Positions 52,698 to 62,669 of a stretch of DNA of 64,000 nt are shown here, one piece after another. The notes beneath the pieces were generated by a model that had not been told where the DNA came from, ran no database searches, and saw only the letters and a list, made by a program, of their open reading frames with translations. The stretch's first letter is position 1. Every line of letters starts with the position of its first letter. The stretch covers positions 1 to 64,000 of the forward strand of contig NZ_JADEXQ010000019.1 of NCBI RefSeq assembly GCF_015207035.1, read 5' to 3'. The stretch is from Romeriopsis navalis LEGE 11480. Its GTDB lineage: Bacteria; Cyanobacteriota; Cyanobacteriia; Leptolyngbyales; Leptolyngbyaceae. A program made the translations under genes and the position numbers.

Positions 52698-52797
52698 TAC
52701 ACTGAGAAATCGGAAACGAGCTTCTGCTCCGTTTCTATAGAGAAATTCTCATGAATTTTTGTGTTTCATGTAGGAGTGGGATCGCCCACTTTTTTTA
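52698..52797 (+). promoter_or_regulatory. rimP operon leader with hairpin and T tract (candidate attenuator)
   Basis: A TACACT at 52698-52703 could be the -10 of the operon. Downstream come a bulged hairpin, GAAACGAGC (52713-52721) against GCTCCGTTTC (52726-52735), then AGTGGG (52775-52780) paired with CCCACT (52785-52790) and a run of eight T. That is an intrinsic terminator ending 14 bp before the rimP ATG. If transcripts start at the proposed -10 they must read through it. A short out-of-frame ORF from ATG 52751 overlaps the terminator. Confidence 0.6.
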
Positions 52798-52811
52798 TTG
52801 GGAAAATTTCG

Positions 52812-53279
52812 ATGGCTCATCCGGTTATACCGCATGTATTAACGATCGCCGCCCCTGTGGCAGCGTCGCTAGGGTTAGCGGTGGAAAACGCTGTATTCCG
52901 CACCAATCAAAGTCCACCAGTGCTGCGCCTGGATGTCCGTAGTCTGACCGCCGATACGGGGTTGGAAGATTGTGAGCGAATGAGCCGGGCTTTTGAGCCG
53001 GTGCTCGATGAGTCGGAACTTTTCCCCGATGCTTATGTCCTAGAGGTTTCTAGTCCGGGAGTATCACGTCTGCTAGAGAGCGATCGTGACTTTATCTCGT
53101 TCAAGGGCTTTCCAGTGTCGGTGCAGACGGCAGAGGACTTTAAGGGGCAGCAGGAATGGCATGGAAATTTAATGGGACGGGACGACACAGTGGTCAAAAT
53201 CAGCCTCAAGGGTCGCACTGTGAAAATTCCGCGTGATGTGATTACTCAGGTGCAGTTGGAGGAAGGTCTTTCTGAGTAG
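52812..53279 (+). CDS. rimP: ribosome maturation factor RimP
   Basis: The 155-residue protein assists 30S assembly. Typical segments are PVAASLGLAVENAVFR, DCERMSRAFEPVLDESELF, AYVLEVSSPGVSRLLESDRD and FKGFPVSVQT, with an SH3-like C-terminal part. The ATG at 52812 is preferred over a start at 52761, whose extra residues would cross the leader terminator. It is first in the rimP-nusA-ylxR-infB order common to bacteria, with a 94-bp gap before nusA. Confidence 0.9.
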   Translation: MAHPVIPHVLTIAAPVAASLGLAVENAVFRTNQSPPVLRLDVRSLTADTGLEDCERMSRAFEPVLDESELFPDAYVLEVSSPGVSRLLESDRDFISFKGFPVSVQTAEDFKGQQEWHGNLMGRDDTVVKISLKGRTVKIPRDVITQVQLEEGLSE

Positions 53280-53373
53280 TGGCTAAGCCTGACCGCCGAT
53301 TTATCGAGTCATCGCTTCAAAGCTAAAACCGAGTGCTAGCGCCCCTGATCAAATTTTTACGGAGTAATTGAAT

Positions 53374-54849
53374 ATGTCAATCCAGTTTGCTGGACTACGC
53401 GAGATGCTCGATAGCATTAGCCGTGAGCGAAATTTACCTAAATCCCTTGTCCAAGATGCTTTGAAAGAAGCGTTGATGAAGGGATATGAGCGATTTCGTC
53501 GGACACAGCAAATTAATGATCATTTTGAAGAAGACTACTTCGAGAACTTTGAGGCGGAGCTAGATATTGAGGAAGAGGGTTTCCGGGTGCTCGCCGTCAA
53601 GCGGATTGTCGAAGAGGTCGAGAGCAAAGACCACGAGATTAGTTTGCGCGAAGTACAGGAGTTCGATCCGGAGGCCCAACCCGGGGTTGAAGTAGTCGTT
53701 GATGTGACGCCAGATAAGACTGAATTTGGTCGGATGGCGGCGATTCAGACGAAGCAGGTGTTGGCCCAGAAGTTACGTGATCAGCAGCGCAAGCTCATTC
53801 AAGAAGAGTTTCAGGAGCTGGAAGGCACGATCCTGCAAGCGCGGGTGCTGCGGTTTGAGCGGCAGTCGGTGATTATGGCCGTACAGAGTGGGTTTGGCCA
53901 GCCGGATGTTGAGTCTGAGCTGCTAAAACGCGATCAGTTGCCGAATGATAACTACCGTGCCAATGCCACATTTCGGGTTTATCTCAAGAAGGTGAGTGAA
54001 GGATCGCACCGAGGACCGCAGTTGTTGGTGTCGCGGGCGGATGCCGGTTTAGTGGTCTATCTATTTGAGAACGAAGTCCCCGAGATTCAAGAGGAAATTG
54101 TGCGGATTGTGGCCGTAGCGCGGGAGGCGAATCCGCCTTCACGCTATGTGGGGCCGCGCACAAAAATTGCGGTGGACACGATCGAGCGTGATGTTGATCC
54201 CGTTGGGGCCTGTATCGGTGCGCGGGGATCGCGAATTCAAGCTGTCGTGAATGAACTTCGGGGTGAAAAGATTGACGTAATTCGTTGGTCGCCGGATCCT
54301 TCAAACTACATTGCGAATGCGCTCAGTCCGGCGCGGGTGGAAGAAGTGCGTCTTGTGGATCCAGAAGAGCGTCAAGCCCATGTTTTGGTGCCAGAGGATC
54401 AGCTGAGCTTGGCGATCGGTAAGGAAGGTCAGAACGTGCGTCTCGCTGCGCGGTTAACGGGCTGGAAGATCGATATCAAAGACTTCGCGAAGTACGATCG
54501 TGAGGCGGAAGATGCGGCGATGGCTGAAGTGCTAGAGAAGCGCCAAGCGGAACAAGCCGAGCGTGACTTAGCCAATGCCGAAGAAGCGGCTTTAGAGGCG
54601 CAATATGCCGCTGAAGATGCTTTATGGGAGTTGGACCGAGTGGCAAAATTAGCAGCGGCAGCCCCTGCCGTGGCGGAGGAAGAAGTTGAGCTGGAGTCTG
54701 TGGACTCGGCTGACGTCGCGGTGGAAGAAACAGTAGAAGTCGCGGAGCTCGAGGCCGTCGAGACTGATGAAGCCGTTGAGTCAACCGCAGACACATCAGC
54801 GGATGAGGCGGTTGATGTGGATGAAGACGATGTGGCTGAGGCGGAATAG
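53374..54849 (+). CDS. nusA: transcription termination/antitermination factor NusA
   Basis: The 491-residue protein binds RNA polymerase and controls pausing and termination. The N-terminal domain has FAGLREMLDSISRERNLPKS and EVVVDVTPDKTEFGRMAA; then an S1 domain (about 135-205), KH1 with PVGACIGARGSRIQAVVNEL and KH2 with QLSLAIGKEGQNVRLAARLT. It ends in an acidic Ala/Glu/Val-rich tail (about 390-491), instead of the acidic repeats of enterobacterial NusA. GGAG lies 10 nt before the ATG at 53374; an in-frame TTG at 53368 is rejected. NusA may act on the leader terminator of its own operon. Confidence 0.92.
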   Translation: MSIQFAGLREMLDSISRERNLPKSLVQDALKEALMKGYERFRRTQQINDHFEEDYFENFEAELDIEEEGFRVLAVKRIVEEVESKDHEISLREVQEFDPEAQPGVEVVVDVTPDKTEFGRMAAIQTKQVLAQKLRDQQRKLIQEEFQELEGTILQARVLRFERQSVIMAVQSGFGQPDVESELLKRDQLPNDNYRANATFRVYLKKVSEGSHRGPQLLVSRADAGLVVYLFENEVPEIQEEIVRIVAVAREANPPSRYVGPRTKIAVDTIERDVDPVGACIGARGSRIQAVVNELRGEKIDVIRWSPDPSNYIANALSPARVEEVRLVDPEERQAHVLVPEDQLSLAIGKEGQNVRLAARLTGWKIDIKDFAKYDREAEDAAMAEVLEKRQAEQAERDLANAEEAALEAQYAAEDALWELDRVAKLAAAAPAVAEEEVELESVDSADVAVEETVEVAELEAVETDEAVESTADTSADEAVDVDEDDVAEAE

Positions 54850-54898
54850 ATTGCCGGTGCGCCGGGATCGCTGTGTTTTCCCAAGTGGATATAACGGG

Positions 54899-55225
54899 AT
54901 GGAGGATGAGGCATTGATCAAGAACCACCGTCGCTGCGTGAGCTGTCGTAAAGTTGCGCCGAAATCTGATTTCTGGCGGATCGTGCGGCAGCATCCTGGT
55001 CATCAACTTGTGTTGGATCAGGGGATGGGGCGATCGGTCTATCTCTGTCGAAATTGGGATTGTTTGAAGCTGGCGCAAAAAAAAGATCGACTTAGTCGAG
55101 CGCTCAAAGTAAAGGTTAGTACGGTTCTATACCAGTCTTTAGAGCAGCGTCTGGAATCACAGCAACAGACGTCAGCATCAGCAAATTTGCAATCGGGCGA
55201 TTGCGGTGTCACCGCAATCAACTAA
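54899..55225 (+). CDS. YlxR family RNA-binding protein (RnpM type)
   Basis: A 108-residue protein with the YlxR signature RRCVSCRKVAPKSDFWRIVR, where two cysteines sit close together, and GRSVYLCRNWDCLKLAQKKD. YlxR proteins bind RNA; in Bacillus this family modulates RNase P. The last 35 residues are a Gln/Ser-rich tail. It sits in its standard place between nusA and infB, 49 bp after nusA. Note that rnpB lies in the same window. Confidence 0.85.
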   Translation: MEDEALIKNHRRCVSCRKVAPKSDFWRIVRQHPGHQLVLDQGMGRSVYLCRNWDCLKLAQKKDRLSRALKVKVSTVLYQSLEQRLESQQQTSASANLQSGDCGVTAIN

Positions 55226-55390
55226 AATTGATTTTTTAGAATGCCGACGAAGTGCATGCCAGATTATCCTAGTAATAGGTTTGGGAATGTATTTCTCGCG
55301 ACCATTGAGCGTGAAGCCAGATTAATCGTCCTTTAGTCAAGGCGGAAAGCGACAACTATGTAACAACAAATTGCAGCAAGGGGAACGTGG

Positions 55391-58330
55391 ATGAGCAAAG
55401 TTAGAATTTACGATCTGTCAAAGGAATTAAATCTGGAAAATAAAGATATCTTGACAATCTGCAGCCAGCTTGGTGTTGCAGCGAAGAGTCACAGTAGTAC
55501 GATCAGTGAAGAAGATGCAGCATCGATTCGTGCCGCTGCAGGCTCCTACAAGTCAACAACTGCTCCCACTGCCCCTTCCCCTTCTGTCCCCAAACCTCCG
55601 AATAATACTGAATCCTTGAATAAGCCGAAAAAGCAGCAAATTTTGCAAGTCCGACGTTCTCCTGATGCGCCGAACGCCAAGCCGAAGCGACCAGATGCGG
55701 GTGCGCCGGCAGCAGTGAAAAAGGCGCCGGCAAGGCCCGCGGCAGCGGCGCCTTCAGGCCAGGTTGCGCCGCCCGCGCCATCGGCACCCCCAGTTGCACC
55801 GAAGCCGTTGGCTTCTCCCCCACCACGCACAGAGCCGGCTGCCAAGGCTGCCGCTACAAAGCAGACAGTCGCAAAGCCAGTCGCACCACCGCCTCGTCCT
55901 GTCCTGAATAAGCCGCCAGCGATCGTTAAGAAAGCAGCTAGCGCAGAGACAGCCGCGCCAGCCAAGCCAGCCAAGCCGACGAAGCCAACGCCGGGTCAAA
56001 AGCCGACCCCGCGTCCACAGCAAATTGTGGAATTGCGGCGACCGAAGCCCGTATCGGAAACAGCGAAACCTACACCAATTTCCAATAAGCCGCAACGCCC
56101 GTCGGTGGCGAAAGCTGGCGGTGATGGTGCGGAGGCAACACCACCGAATAAGCCCGTTGCACCAGCGGCGGCCTTGATGGCGAAGCCGACGATGCCATCG
56201 CGCAACCGACCGCGTAAACCTTGGCAAGAGGAAGAGGATACTGATGCGCTAGAGAAGGCAAAAGCGGCGAACGCGAAAAAGCGTCGCGGGCCGAAATTCC
56301 AGGAAGCTGATTTGGAGATGGATGACGATCTCCTGGATGATGATGACGAAGATGCAACAGTGTCGCGTGAGCAGATGAGCTTGTCGCTGGCGCGACCGCC
56401 GAAGCCGAAGTCGATGCAGACGGCGAAGCCAGTGGCGGCAACGACTCAGCGCCGCCGTCCATCGATGGGCGGGAACAAGAAGAATAGCTATCGCGATCGC
56501 CGCGATCGACGTCATCAACAGGCGAACCAAAAGCAAGAGCGACCGGAGATTATTACCCTTACACGGGGGATGACGGTTCAAGAGCTGTCGCAGTTGATGA
56601 GCGTATCCGAAACGGAGATTATTCGGAGCCTGTTTATCAAGGGGATTGCGGCAACGGTGACGCAGACTCTGGATGTCGATACGGCAACTAAGGTTGCTGA
56701 GGAAATGGGCATTCTTGTTGATCACGTTGAGGAGCAATCTGCGGCCACGAAGGTCACAGAAATGCTGGATGCCGATGACCTAGAGAATCTCCATCGCCGT
56801 CCACCGGTTGTGACGATCATGGGTCACGTTGACCACGGTAAGACCTCCTTGCTCGACGCAATTCGGAAGACCAAGGTGGCTTCTGGGGAGGCGGGTGGAA
56901 TTACCCAGCATATCGGTGCTTACCATGTGGATGTTGACCACAATGGTGCGACGCAGCAGGTTGTCTTCTTGGATACGCCGGGTCACGAGGCGTTTACGGC
57001 CATGCGTGCCCGTGGTGCCCGTGTGACTGACGTTGCAATTCTTGTGGTTGCGGCGGATGACGGTGTGCAGCCGCAGACGATTGAAGCCATCAGCCACGCG
57101 AAAGCGGCGGGTGTGCCGATGATTGTGGCGATTAACAAGGTTGATAAAGAAGATTCTCAACCAGATCGTGTGAAGCAGGAATTGACTGAGCATGGTTTGG
57201 TGCCGGAAGAATGGGGCGGTGACGCAGTAATGGTGCCGGTGAGTGCCATTACCGGGCAGAACCTCGATACCTTGCTGGATATGATCTTGCTGGTTACGGA
57301 AGTTGAGGATCTGAATGCGAATCCTAATCGCTTGGCTAAAGGTACGGTCATTGAGGCTCACCTAGATAAAGCCAAAGGACCTGTGGCGACTTTGTTGGTT
57401 CAGAACGGGACCTTACATGTCGGTGATATTCTGGTTGCCGGTTCGGCCCTGGGTAAAGTTCGGGCAATGGTTGACGATCGCGGCCAGCGCGTGAAACAGG
57501 CTTCGCCGTCCTACGCGGTTGAGGTGTTGGGTCTGAGTGATGTCCCGGCGGCGGGTGATGAGTTCGATGTATATAACGATGAGAAGGAAGCTCGGTCGAT
57601 CGCGACTGGTCGCGCCGATGAGCAGCGTCAGTCACGCTTGATGGCGGCAATTTCCTCCCGTCGGGTTAGTTTGAATACGCTTTCTAGCAAGGCGCAAGAA
57701 GGCGATCTGAAGGAACTCAACATCGTCATGAAGGCGGATGTTCAGGGTTCGGTCGAAGCGATTCTGGGATCGCTGAAGCAACTCCCGCAAGGCGAAGTCC
57801 AGGTGCGTGTGCTCTTTGCCGCGCCGGGTGAAATCTCTGAGACGGACGTTGACTTGGCAGCGGCTTCCGAAGCGGTGTTGATTGGTTTTAATACAACCTT
57901 GGCTCCGGGTGCACGTCAGTCGGCCGATCGTTTAGGTGTGGATGTGCGTGAGTACAACATCATCTATGCGTTGCTGGATGATATTCAGGCGGCGATGGAA
58001 GGTCTGCTCGAGCCGGAACTTGTGGAAGAATCCCTGGGTTCGATCGAAGTTCGTGCGGTCTTCAGTGTTGGCAAAGGTGCTGTTGCTGGTTGTTATATCC
58101 AGAATGGTAAGGCGATTCGGAACTGTAAGGTGCGAGTGCGCCGGAAGGACGAAGTGGTCTTCGAAGGTGGTCTGGACTCACTCAAGCGGATGCGTGAGGA
58201 TGTCCGTGAGGTCAACTCTGGCTACGAATGTGGTGTCGGTATCGACAACTTCAATGCGTGGCAAGAAGGCGACATCATTGAAACCTATCGCATGGTGACG
58301 AAGCGTCGGACGCTAAGTATGTCGAAGTAG
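55391..58330 (+). CDS. infB: translation initiation factor IF-2
   Basis: The 979-residue GTPase brings initiator tRNA to the ribosome. Residues 1-55 form the IF2-N fold ([19 protein letters not shown]). A long Pro/Ala/Lys-rich region (about 60-370) follows, typical of cyanobacterial IF-2. A second IF2-N-like segment is at about 395-450 ([20 protein letters not shown]). The G domain begins with [19 protein letters not shown] (G1 from residue 478); [12 protein letters not shown] and SAIT follow, then the IF2 domains 2-4. All GTPase motifs are intact. A strong terminator lies 55 bp downstream. Confidence 0.95.
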   Translation: MSKVRIYDLSKELNLENKDILTICSQLGVAAKSHSSTISEEDAASIRAAAGSYKSTTAPTAPSPSVPKPPNNTESLNKPKKQQILQVRRSPDAPNAKPKRPDAGAPAAVKKAPARPAAAAPSGQVAPPAPSAPPVAPKPLASPPPRTEPAAKAAATKQTVAKPVAPPPRPVLNKPPAIVKKAASAETAAPAKPAKPTKPTPGQKPTPRPQQIVELRRPKPVSETAKPTPISNKPQRPSVAKAGGDGAEATPPNKPVAPAAALMAKPTMPSRNRPRKPWQEEEDTDALEKAKAANAKKRRGPKFQEADLEMDDDLLDDDDEDATVSREQMSLSLARPPKPKSMQTAKPVAATTQRRRPSMGGNKKNSYRDRRDRRHQQANQKQERPEIITLTRGMTVQELSQLMSVSETEIIRSLFIKGIAATVTQTLDVDTATKVAEEMGILVDHVEEQSAATKVTEMLDADDLENLHRRPPVVTIMGHVDHGKTSLLDAIRKTKVASGEAGGITQHIGAYHVDVDHNGATQQVVFLDTPGHEAFTAMRARGARVTDVAILVVAADDGVQPQTIEAISHAKAAGVPMIVAINKVDKEDSQPDRVKQELTEHGLVPEEWGGDAVMVPVSAITGQNLDTLLDMILLVTEVEDLNANPNRLAKGTVIEAHLDKAKGPVATLLVQNGTLHVGDILVAGSALGKVRAMVDDRGQRVKQASPSYAVEVLGLSDVPAAGDEFDVYNDEKEARSIATGRADEQRQSRLMAAISSRRVSLNTLSSKAQEGDLKELNIVMKADVQGSVEAILGSLKQLPQGEVQVRVLFAAPGEISETDVDLAAASEAVLIGFNTTLAPGARQSADRLGVDVREYNIIYALLDDIQAAMEGLLEPELVEESLGSIEVRAVFSVGKGAVAGCYIQNGKAIRNCKVRVRRKDEVVFEGGLDSLKRMREDVREVNSGYECGVGIDNFNAWQEGDIIETYRMVTKRRTLSMSK

Positions 58331-58384
58331 AGTGGATGGCCAAAAGTCAAAATAAGCCATATCACGTTATTCGATAATCCATAG

Positions 58385-58421
58385 AAACCGGGGGGCGAGC
58401 ATATCTCGCCCCCCGGTTTTT
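58385..58421 (+). terminator. intrinsic terminator of the rimP-infB operon
   Basis: AAACCGGGGGGCGAG (58385-58399) and CTCGCCCCCCGGTTT (58405-58419) form a 15-bp GC-rich stem with a 5-nt loop, followed by further T. It is the strongest intrinsic terminator in the window. Confidence 0.9.
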
Positions 58422-58451
58422 GATGATAGTGGGATTCTGTGATGGCTCGCG

Positions 58452-59012
58452 ATGGGTGGATTTGTAATCTTTGGTAGACCATTGTTTCAAGTTCTTGGGA
58501 CTGCGCTTGGAAGAATTCAGCCGAATTTGCGCTTGGGGCGGGATCGTAAACTTAAACAGCTTTTGGTGGGATATACGGGGCGGGTTTTGTCCGCTATGTG
58601 GCTGGGGCAAGGATTGTGGGGAGCGCCCTATAGTCAGTATCTTGGCGACCAGCGCGTGGCGCGAATACATCAAGCCTTAGCGGATTTGCCAGCCGATACA
58701 TTGGGGCGATCGCTATTTGATTACCATCGCGATCGTAATTCTCCATGGCCCGGAGAAAAGAAAGGTTTTAGCGAAGCCTTGGTGAGCCATGATCGCGTCC
58801 ACTTCCTCAGTGGTATCGGCACTGACATGGAATGTGAATCACTGTTGCTGGATTGATTTGAAGCCGGTATGAGCCGCAGTGAGTTTGGGGTTGATCGGCT
58901 GGACCCGGATTGGGACTTGAGCGCGATTTTCAATTGTTCCATTACTGAATTGTGTCAACGATACAATATCCCTGAACCGGATCAGGAAGCTTGTGGGCCT
59001 GCCGTTGCGTGA
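58452..59012 (+). pseudogene. broken Coq4-like protein gene
   Basis: The first 134 codons encode a Coq4-like N-terminal part (LLVGYTGRVLSAMWLGQGLW, LPADTLGRSLFDYHRDRNSP, GFSEALVSHDRVHFLSGIGT, the last containing the HDxxH-type metal motif). The frame is stopped by TGA at 58854-58856. Translation past it continues in frame: FEAGMSRSEFGVDRLDPDWD, then FNCSITELCQRYNIPEPDQE, ending at 59010-59012. Compared with remembered Coq4 proteins, the middle between FEAG and RLDPD is missing. Thus it has a nonsense mutation plus an internal deletion. The ancestral family binds quinones or lipids. The 134-residue product alone is unlikely to be functional. Confidence 0.75.
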
Positions 59013-59289
59013 TTGTTCGATGGCAATTAGCGATAGCTGGCGATATCAATTTTTGGTTTGTTTAGTTTGACGTATCGAGTTGAAAATTCTCGTTGCTTAA
59101 AGTTGATTGGCTAAAATGATCCCTCGTTGAAGGACTGTGATATTCGAACTGACGATCGCGGATTTGGAGGCAACTATATAAACGGTATCTTTTATGACAA
59201 CCGACTTTTTAGAGTGTTTTACAATAACATCAACATCCACTGCGATGCCTCAGACCGTACCCAAAATCCCAAATCGGAGGACTAAATTA

Positions 59290-59481
59290 ATGTCTAACGT
59301 CAAGCAGGTTTCGGAATTACGTAATGCCCAAGAAATTGCCGCGGCGGTGAATGCGTTCAAAGCATTTGATGGTTGGCATGACGAGCTGAGTGTGGCGTGG
59401 GAGTCAATTCGGGAGGCGGCGCTGCAGCAATTTGCTTGCGAACAGTACAATGACCCAATTGCGGGTTCAGATAGTTATTAG
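59290..59481 (+). CDS. 63-residue hypothetical protein
   Basis: The start ATG at 59290 follows CGGAGG by about 10 nt, a good ribosome binding site; the longer frame from 59194 is less likely. The product is MSNVKQVSELRNAQEIAAAV, then FDGWHDELSVAWESIREAAL and QFACEQYNDPIAGSD. It is soluble, mostly helical and acidic. No family is recognised. It stands alone between the Coq4-like pseudogene and mtnA; 289 bp without a gene separates it from mtnA. Confidence 0.6.
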   Translation: MSNVKQVSELRNAQEIAAAVNAFKAFDGWHDELSVAWESIREAALQQFACEQYNDPIAGSDSY

Positions 59482-59770
59482 ATGGTCGCTGTCAATGTCT
59501 GATGAGTGTGACAGCTTAAATCCGTAATAATACTGAGTCTGACGTCTTTAAAATCTCCTTGCTGACTTGATTTCTCCTGTTTATCCTGATTAATCTTGTT
59601 CACTAAAATCAAATGCTGGTTGAGGCTCATTCCGATGGGCCTCTTTTTATGGTTTTTTGCGCTGTCCGGGCTGACGTCGATCGTGCGCCGATATGTTTAA
59701 TGGCGGATGCCAGGTGAGAATCGCTTCTATGCTTAACTGGAAAACGTGTTGTTTTTCAATCGAGTGAGTT

Positions 59771-60841
59771 ATGTCTGCAACCCGTGAGATGTATCCTGTC
59801 CAATGGCAAACCGATCGAGTCATTTTGATTGACCAAACGAAAATTCCGGGGGAGTTTGGCACGGTTGAAATTCTGACGAGTCAGGATATGGCGATCGCGA
59901 TTAAAACCATGATTGTGCGGGGAGCGCCGGCGATTGGCGTGGCAGCAGCGTTTGGATTATGTTTGGGAGCGCAGGAAATCCAGACCGTCGATCGGCAAGA
60001 ATTTTTGGTGCAACTTGAAGCCATTGCGGTGACATTGCGGGCGACACGACCCACCGCAGTGAATCTGTTTTGGGCGATTGATCGAATGATGCAAGCGGCG
60101 CAGTCAGCGCCGGGTGATGTTGCCAATCTGCGGACGATATTGCAACAAACGGCTCAGCAAATTAGCGACGATGATCTTGCTACGTGTAAAGCCATCGGTG
60201 ATCATGGTGTGACCGTTTTGCCGTCAAGTCCGCAGAAGTTGCGTTTATTGACGCACTGTAATGCGGGTGGACTCGCCACGGCTGGTTATGGAACGGCGTT
60301 GGGTGTTGTGCGATCGGCATGGCGGGATGGGCGTTTAGAGCGGGTGTATGCCGATGAGACCCGGCCACGTTTGCAGGGGGCCAAACTAACCGCTTGGGAA
60401 TGTGTGCAGGAGCAGATTCCGGTGACGGTGATCGCGGATAGTATGGCGGCTCACTGTATGCAGCAAGGCATGATTGATGCCGTGGTGGTGGGGGCCGATC
60501 GCATTGCGGCGAACGGCGATGCGGCGAATAAGATTGGCACCTATAGTGTGGCGCTGGTTGCCAAGGCGCATAATATTCCGTTTTTTGTGGCCGCACCGCT
60601 ATCAACGATTGACTTCAAGATTAAGTCAGGTCGCGAAATCCCGATCGAAGAACGTGATCCCGCCGAAATCTTTAACATTGGCCATGTCCGGATCTGTCCA
60701 GAGGGGGCGGAGTTCTATAATCCTGCTTTTGATGTGACCCCAGCCTCCCTAATCGCGGGGATTATCACCGAATTTGGCGTATTTCCGCCCGATCAAATTG
60801 AAGCAGAATTAGCCCATCGAGCCGAGGGCGGCAAGCGATAA
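59771..60841 (+). CDS. mtnA: S-methyl-5-thioribose-1-phosphate isomerase
   Basis: The 356-residue methionine-salvage enzyme interconverts methylthioribose-1-phosphate and methylthioribulose-1-phosphate. The catalytic Cys163 ([20 protein letters not shown]) and Asp243 ([20 protein letters not shown]) are both present. Other family segments are [31 protein letters not shown] and [20 protein letters not shown]. Length is normal. It is monocistronic and converges on the PfkB kinase gene, stops 70 bp apart. Confidence 0.93.
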   Translation: MSATREMYPVQWQTDRVILIDQTKIPGEFGTVEILTSQDMAIAIKTMIVRGAPAIGVAAAFGLCLGAQEIQTVDRQEFLVQLEAIAVTLRATRPTAVNLFWAIDRMMQAAQSAPGDVANLRTILQQTAQQISDDDLATCKAIGDHGVTVLPSSPQKLRLLTHCNAGGLATAGYGTALGVVRSAWRDGRLERVYADETRPRLQGAKLTAWECVQEQIPVTVIADSMAAHCMQQGMIDAVVVGADRIAANGDAANKIGTYSVALVAKAHNIPFFVAAPLSTIDFKIKSGREIPIEERDPAEIFNIGHVRICPEGAEFYNPAFDVTPASLIAGIITEFGVFPPDQIEAELAHRAEGGKR

Positions 60842-60886
60842 AATTTTAAGTCTGATATTGCTGGATTCAAGCGATTCTTTGGCACT

Positions 60887-60914
60887 ACATCCTGGTTTAG
60901 ACATCCTGGTTTAG
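60887..60914. repeat. 14-bp perfect tandem duplication at a stop codon
   Basis: ACATCCTGGTTTAG occurs twice in a row (60887-60900, 60901-60914). The second copy contains the stop codon of the PfkB kinase on the minus strand (60913-60911). Confidence 0.85.
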
Positions 60915-61915
60915 CGCTCCGTTTGATTGAGCAACTGTTGGACTTGAGCGGCGGTGGGTTGGGCGTTAATTGCTCCGAGTTGGGTCGTGGTTAGTGAACC
61001 GACGGCACAGGCATAGGTGACGATCGTGTTGGCGGCTTGTGCGGTGATTGATGATACGGATTCGGTGCGGCAGAGTTGATGAAGTAGCCCGGCGACAAAT
61101 CCATCGCCAGCGCCGGTGGTGTCTTGGACGATAACTGCGAGGGCGGGTGCCTTGCCGTGATGCCCACGCAGCCAATAATCACAACCATCGGGGCCTAAGG
61201 TAATAAATACACCTTGAAGCTGAGGGAACTGCTGGATGATTTGGTGCGGATTGTGGTGTCCCAATAACCACTTGCTTTCTTCGATCGAGAGCTTCAGCCA
61301 ATCCACTTGTTGAATCAGTTTGGCAATGGTTGACTTGGCTTGCGCTGGTTGGGGCCAAAAGACGGGCCGCCAGTTAACGTCTAAAAAGACTTGATTGCCT
61401 GATTGGTGGGCGATTTTGATGGCTTGTAAATTGGCATCATGGCTTTTTGGGGTCGCCATGGCTAAACTGCCCAGGACCAAAAACTTGGCGGTTTTGAAGC
61501 GTGATTGGGGCAGATGTGCTGCTTCGAGTTGTGTGTCGGCAAAATCGGTTGTTGCCCGCTGATCACCAAAGGCCGCAAATGTGCGCTCACCGCTGGTCGA
61601 TCGCAGAACCAGTACCGTCCGTGTCGGATGCGTCGCAATGCGTTGAATGCCAGTCGGATTTACCCCTTCGGCGCTTAACTGTGTGACTAAGGCTTGACCG
61701 ATGGGATCGTTGCCGATCGCCCCAATAAAGCCGCTCTCGGTGCCGAGTTTGCTGAGCGCACAGGCAACGTTGGCCGGTGCCCCGCCGACATAATTCGTCC
61801 AACTGCTGACGTGTTGAATGGAGGATGCAACATGATCCGCAATGCGATCGTATAAAATTTCGCCGAGACATAAAACTTGAGGATGTGGCACGGATGTTTC
61901 CCTCCACTGGCTCAA
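60911..61915 (-). CDS. PfkB family carbohydrate kinase (probable fructokinase)
   Basis: The 334-residue ribokinase-fold enzyme shows LCLGEILYDRIADHV, the first PfkB signature region NYVGGAPANVACALSKLGTE, VFLDVNWRPVFWP and the second signature DTTGAGDGFVAGLLHQ, with the catalytic Asp in GAGD. The substrate is probably fructose, from the family's usual cyanobacterial members, but other sugars are possible. The HAD phosphatase gene lies 40 bp upstream in the same direction, suggesting a sugar-phosphate operon. Confidence 0.88.
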   Translation of the reverse strand: MSQWRETSVPHPQVLCLGEILYDRIADHVASSIQHVSSWTNYVGGAPANVACALSKLGTESGFIGAIGNDPIGQALVTQLSAEGVNPTGIQRIATHPTRTVLVLRSTSGERTFAAFGDQRATTDFADTQLEAAHLPQSRFKTAKFLVLGSLAMATPKSHDANLQAIKIAHQSGNQVFLDVNWRPVFWPQPAQAKSTIAKLIQQVDWLKLSIEESKWLLGHHNPHQIIQQFPQLQGVFITLGPDGCDYWLRGHHGKAPALAVIVQDTTGAGDGFVAGLLHQLCRTESVSSITAQAANTIVTYACAVGSLTTTQLGAINAQPTAAQVQQLLNQTER

Positions 61916-61955
61916 CGGCTATGTTTGCTGATATTTGCGCCACTTTACGACGCGT

Positions 61956-62669
61956 TTAAGCGGGCTGTTCAGGCGGCGGTGTGGCCAGGCCGAGGCGATC
62001 GAATTCGAGATCGGTGAAATAATCGACCGCCCAATTTGCGACCCGCTGCATCATATGGAATGGATAGCTGTGGGCGATTCCGACGACGGGAATGTTGGCA
62101 CGTTTAGAAGCGGCGATCCCAGCAAACGTATCTTCGATTGCTAGACAACTTTCGGCCCGGATATCCGCATCGGGAAATTTTGTTTGCAACCGCTGGACCG
62201 CTAGTAAGTAGCCATCGGGTTCCGGTTTGCTGGTGGTGATGTCGTCACCGGCGACGATAACGTCGAATACATTGAGCAGATTAATGCGGCTCAGCACGGC
62301 TTCAATTTCGCTATGGAGGGCCCCGCTGACAACGGCTAATTTGACTGGCGTGCGGCGGAGCTTAAAAATGAAGTCTTCTAAATCAGGGTAAATTGGCAGC
62401 CGATCCATCTGACTCAACATCTGTTCGTAGGCTCGGGCTTTCCGCTGAATTAATTTGTCGAGTTCGGCTTCCGTGAGTGTGCGCCCCTTTTGCGCCAGCA
62501 AATCGCGAATACAGGCCCGATCGCTGCGACCGATACAGTAGGTCTGGAAGTCGGTTGGTCCCATGCGAAGGTTTTCTTCTAGTAAGAGCTGTTCTAGAAG
62601 CTGCTCATGGAGCGATTCATCATTGATAATCACGCCATTGAAATCGAATAGAACAGCCTTGAGACTCAT
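61956..62669 (-). CDS. HAD family hydrolase, beta-phosphoglucomutase-like
   Basis: The 237-residue protein has all four HAD motifs: AVLFDFNGVIINDESLHEQL (nucleophile Asp9, acid Asn where Asp is usual), VVSGALHSE (Thr/Ser motif), SKPEPDGYLLAVQR (Lys) and LAIEDTFAGIAASKRANIPV (acidic pair). The second residue of motif I is DFN instead of DxD; phosphoglucomutases and phosphatases use Asp there, so the activity could be altered or the enzyme may be a phosphonatase-like member. The helical cap lies between about 15 and 85. It probably acts with the downstream sugar kinase. Confidence 0.83.
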   Translation of the reverse strand: MSLKAVLFDFNGVIINDESLHEQLLEQLLLEENLRMGPTDFQTYCIGRSDRACIRDLLAQKGRTLTEAELDKLIQRKARAYEQMLSQMDRLPIYPDLEDFIFKLRRTPVKLAVVSGALHSEIEAVLSRINLLNVFDVIVAGDDITTSKPEPDGYLLAVQRLQTKFPDADIRAESCLAIEDTFAGIAASKRANIPVVGIAHSYPFHMMQRVANWAVDYFTDLEFDRLGLATPPPEQPA

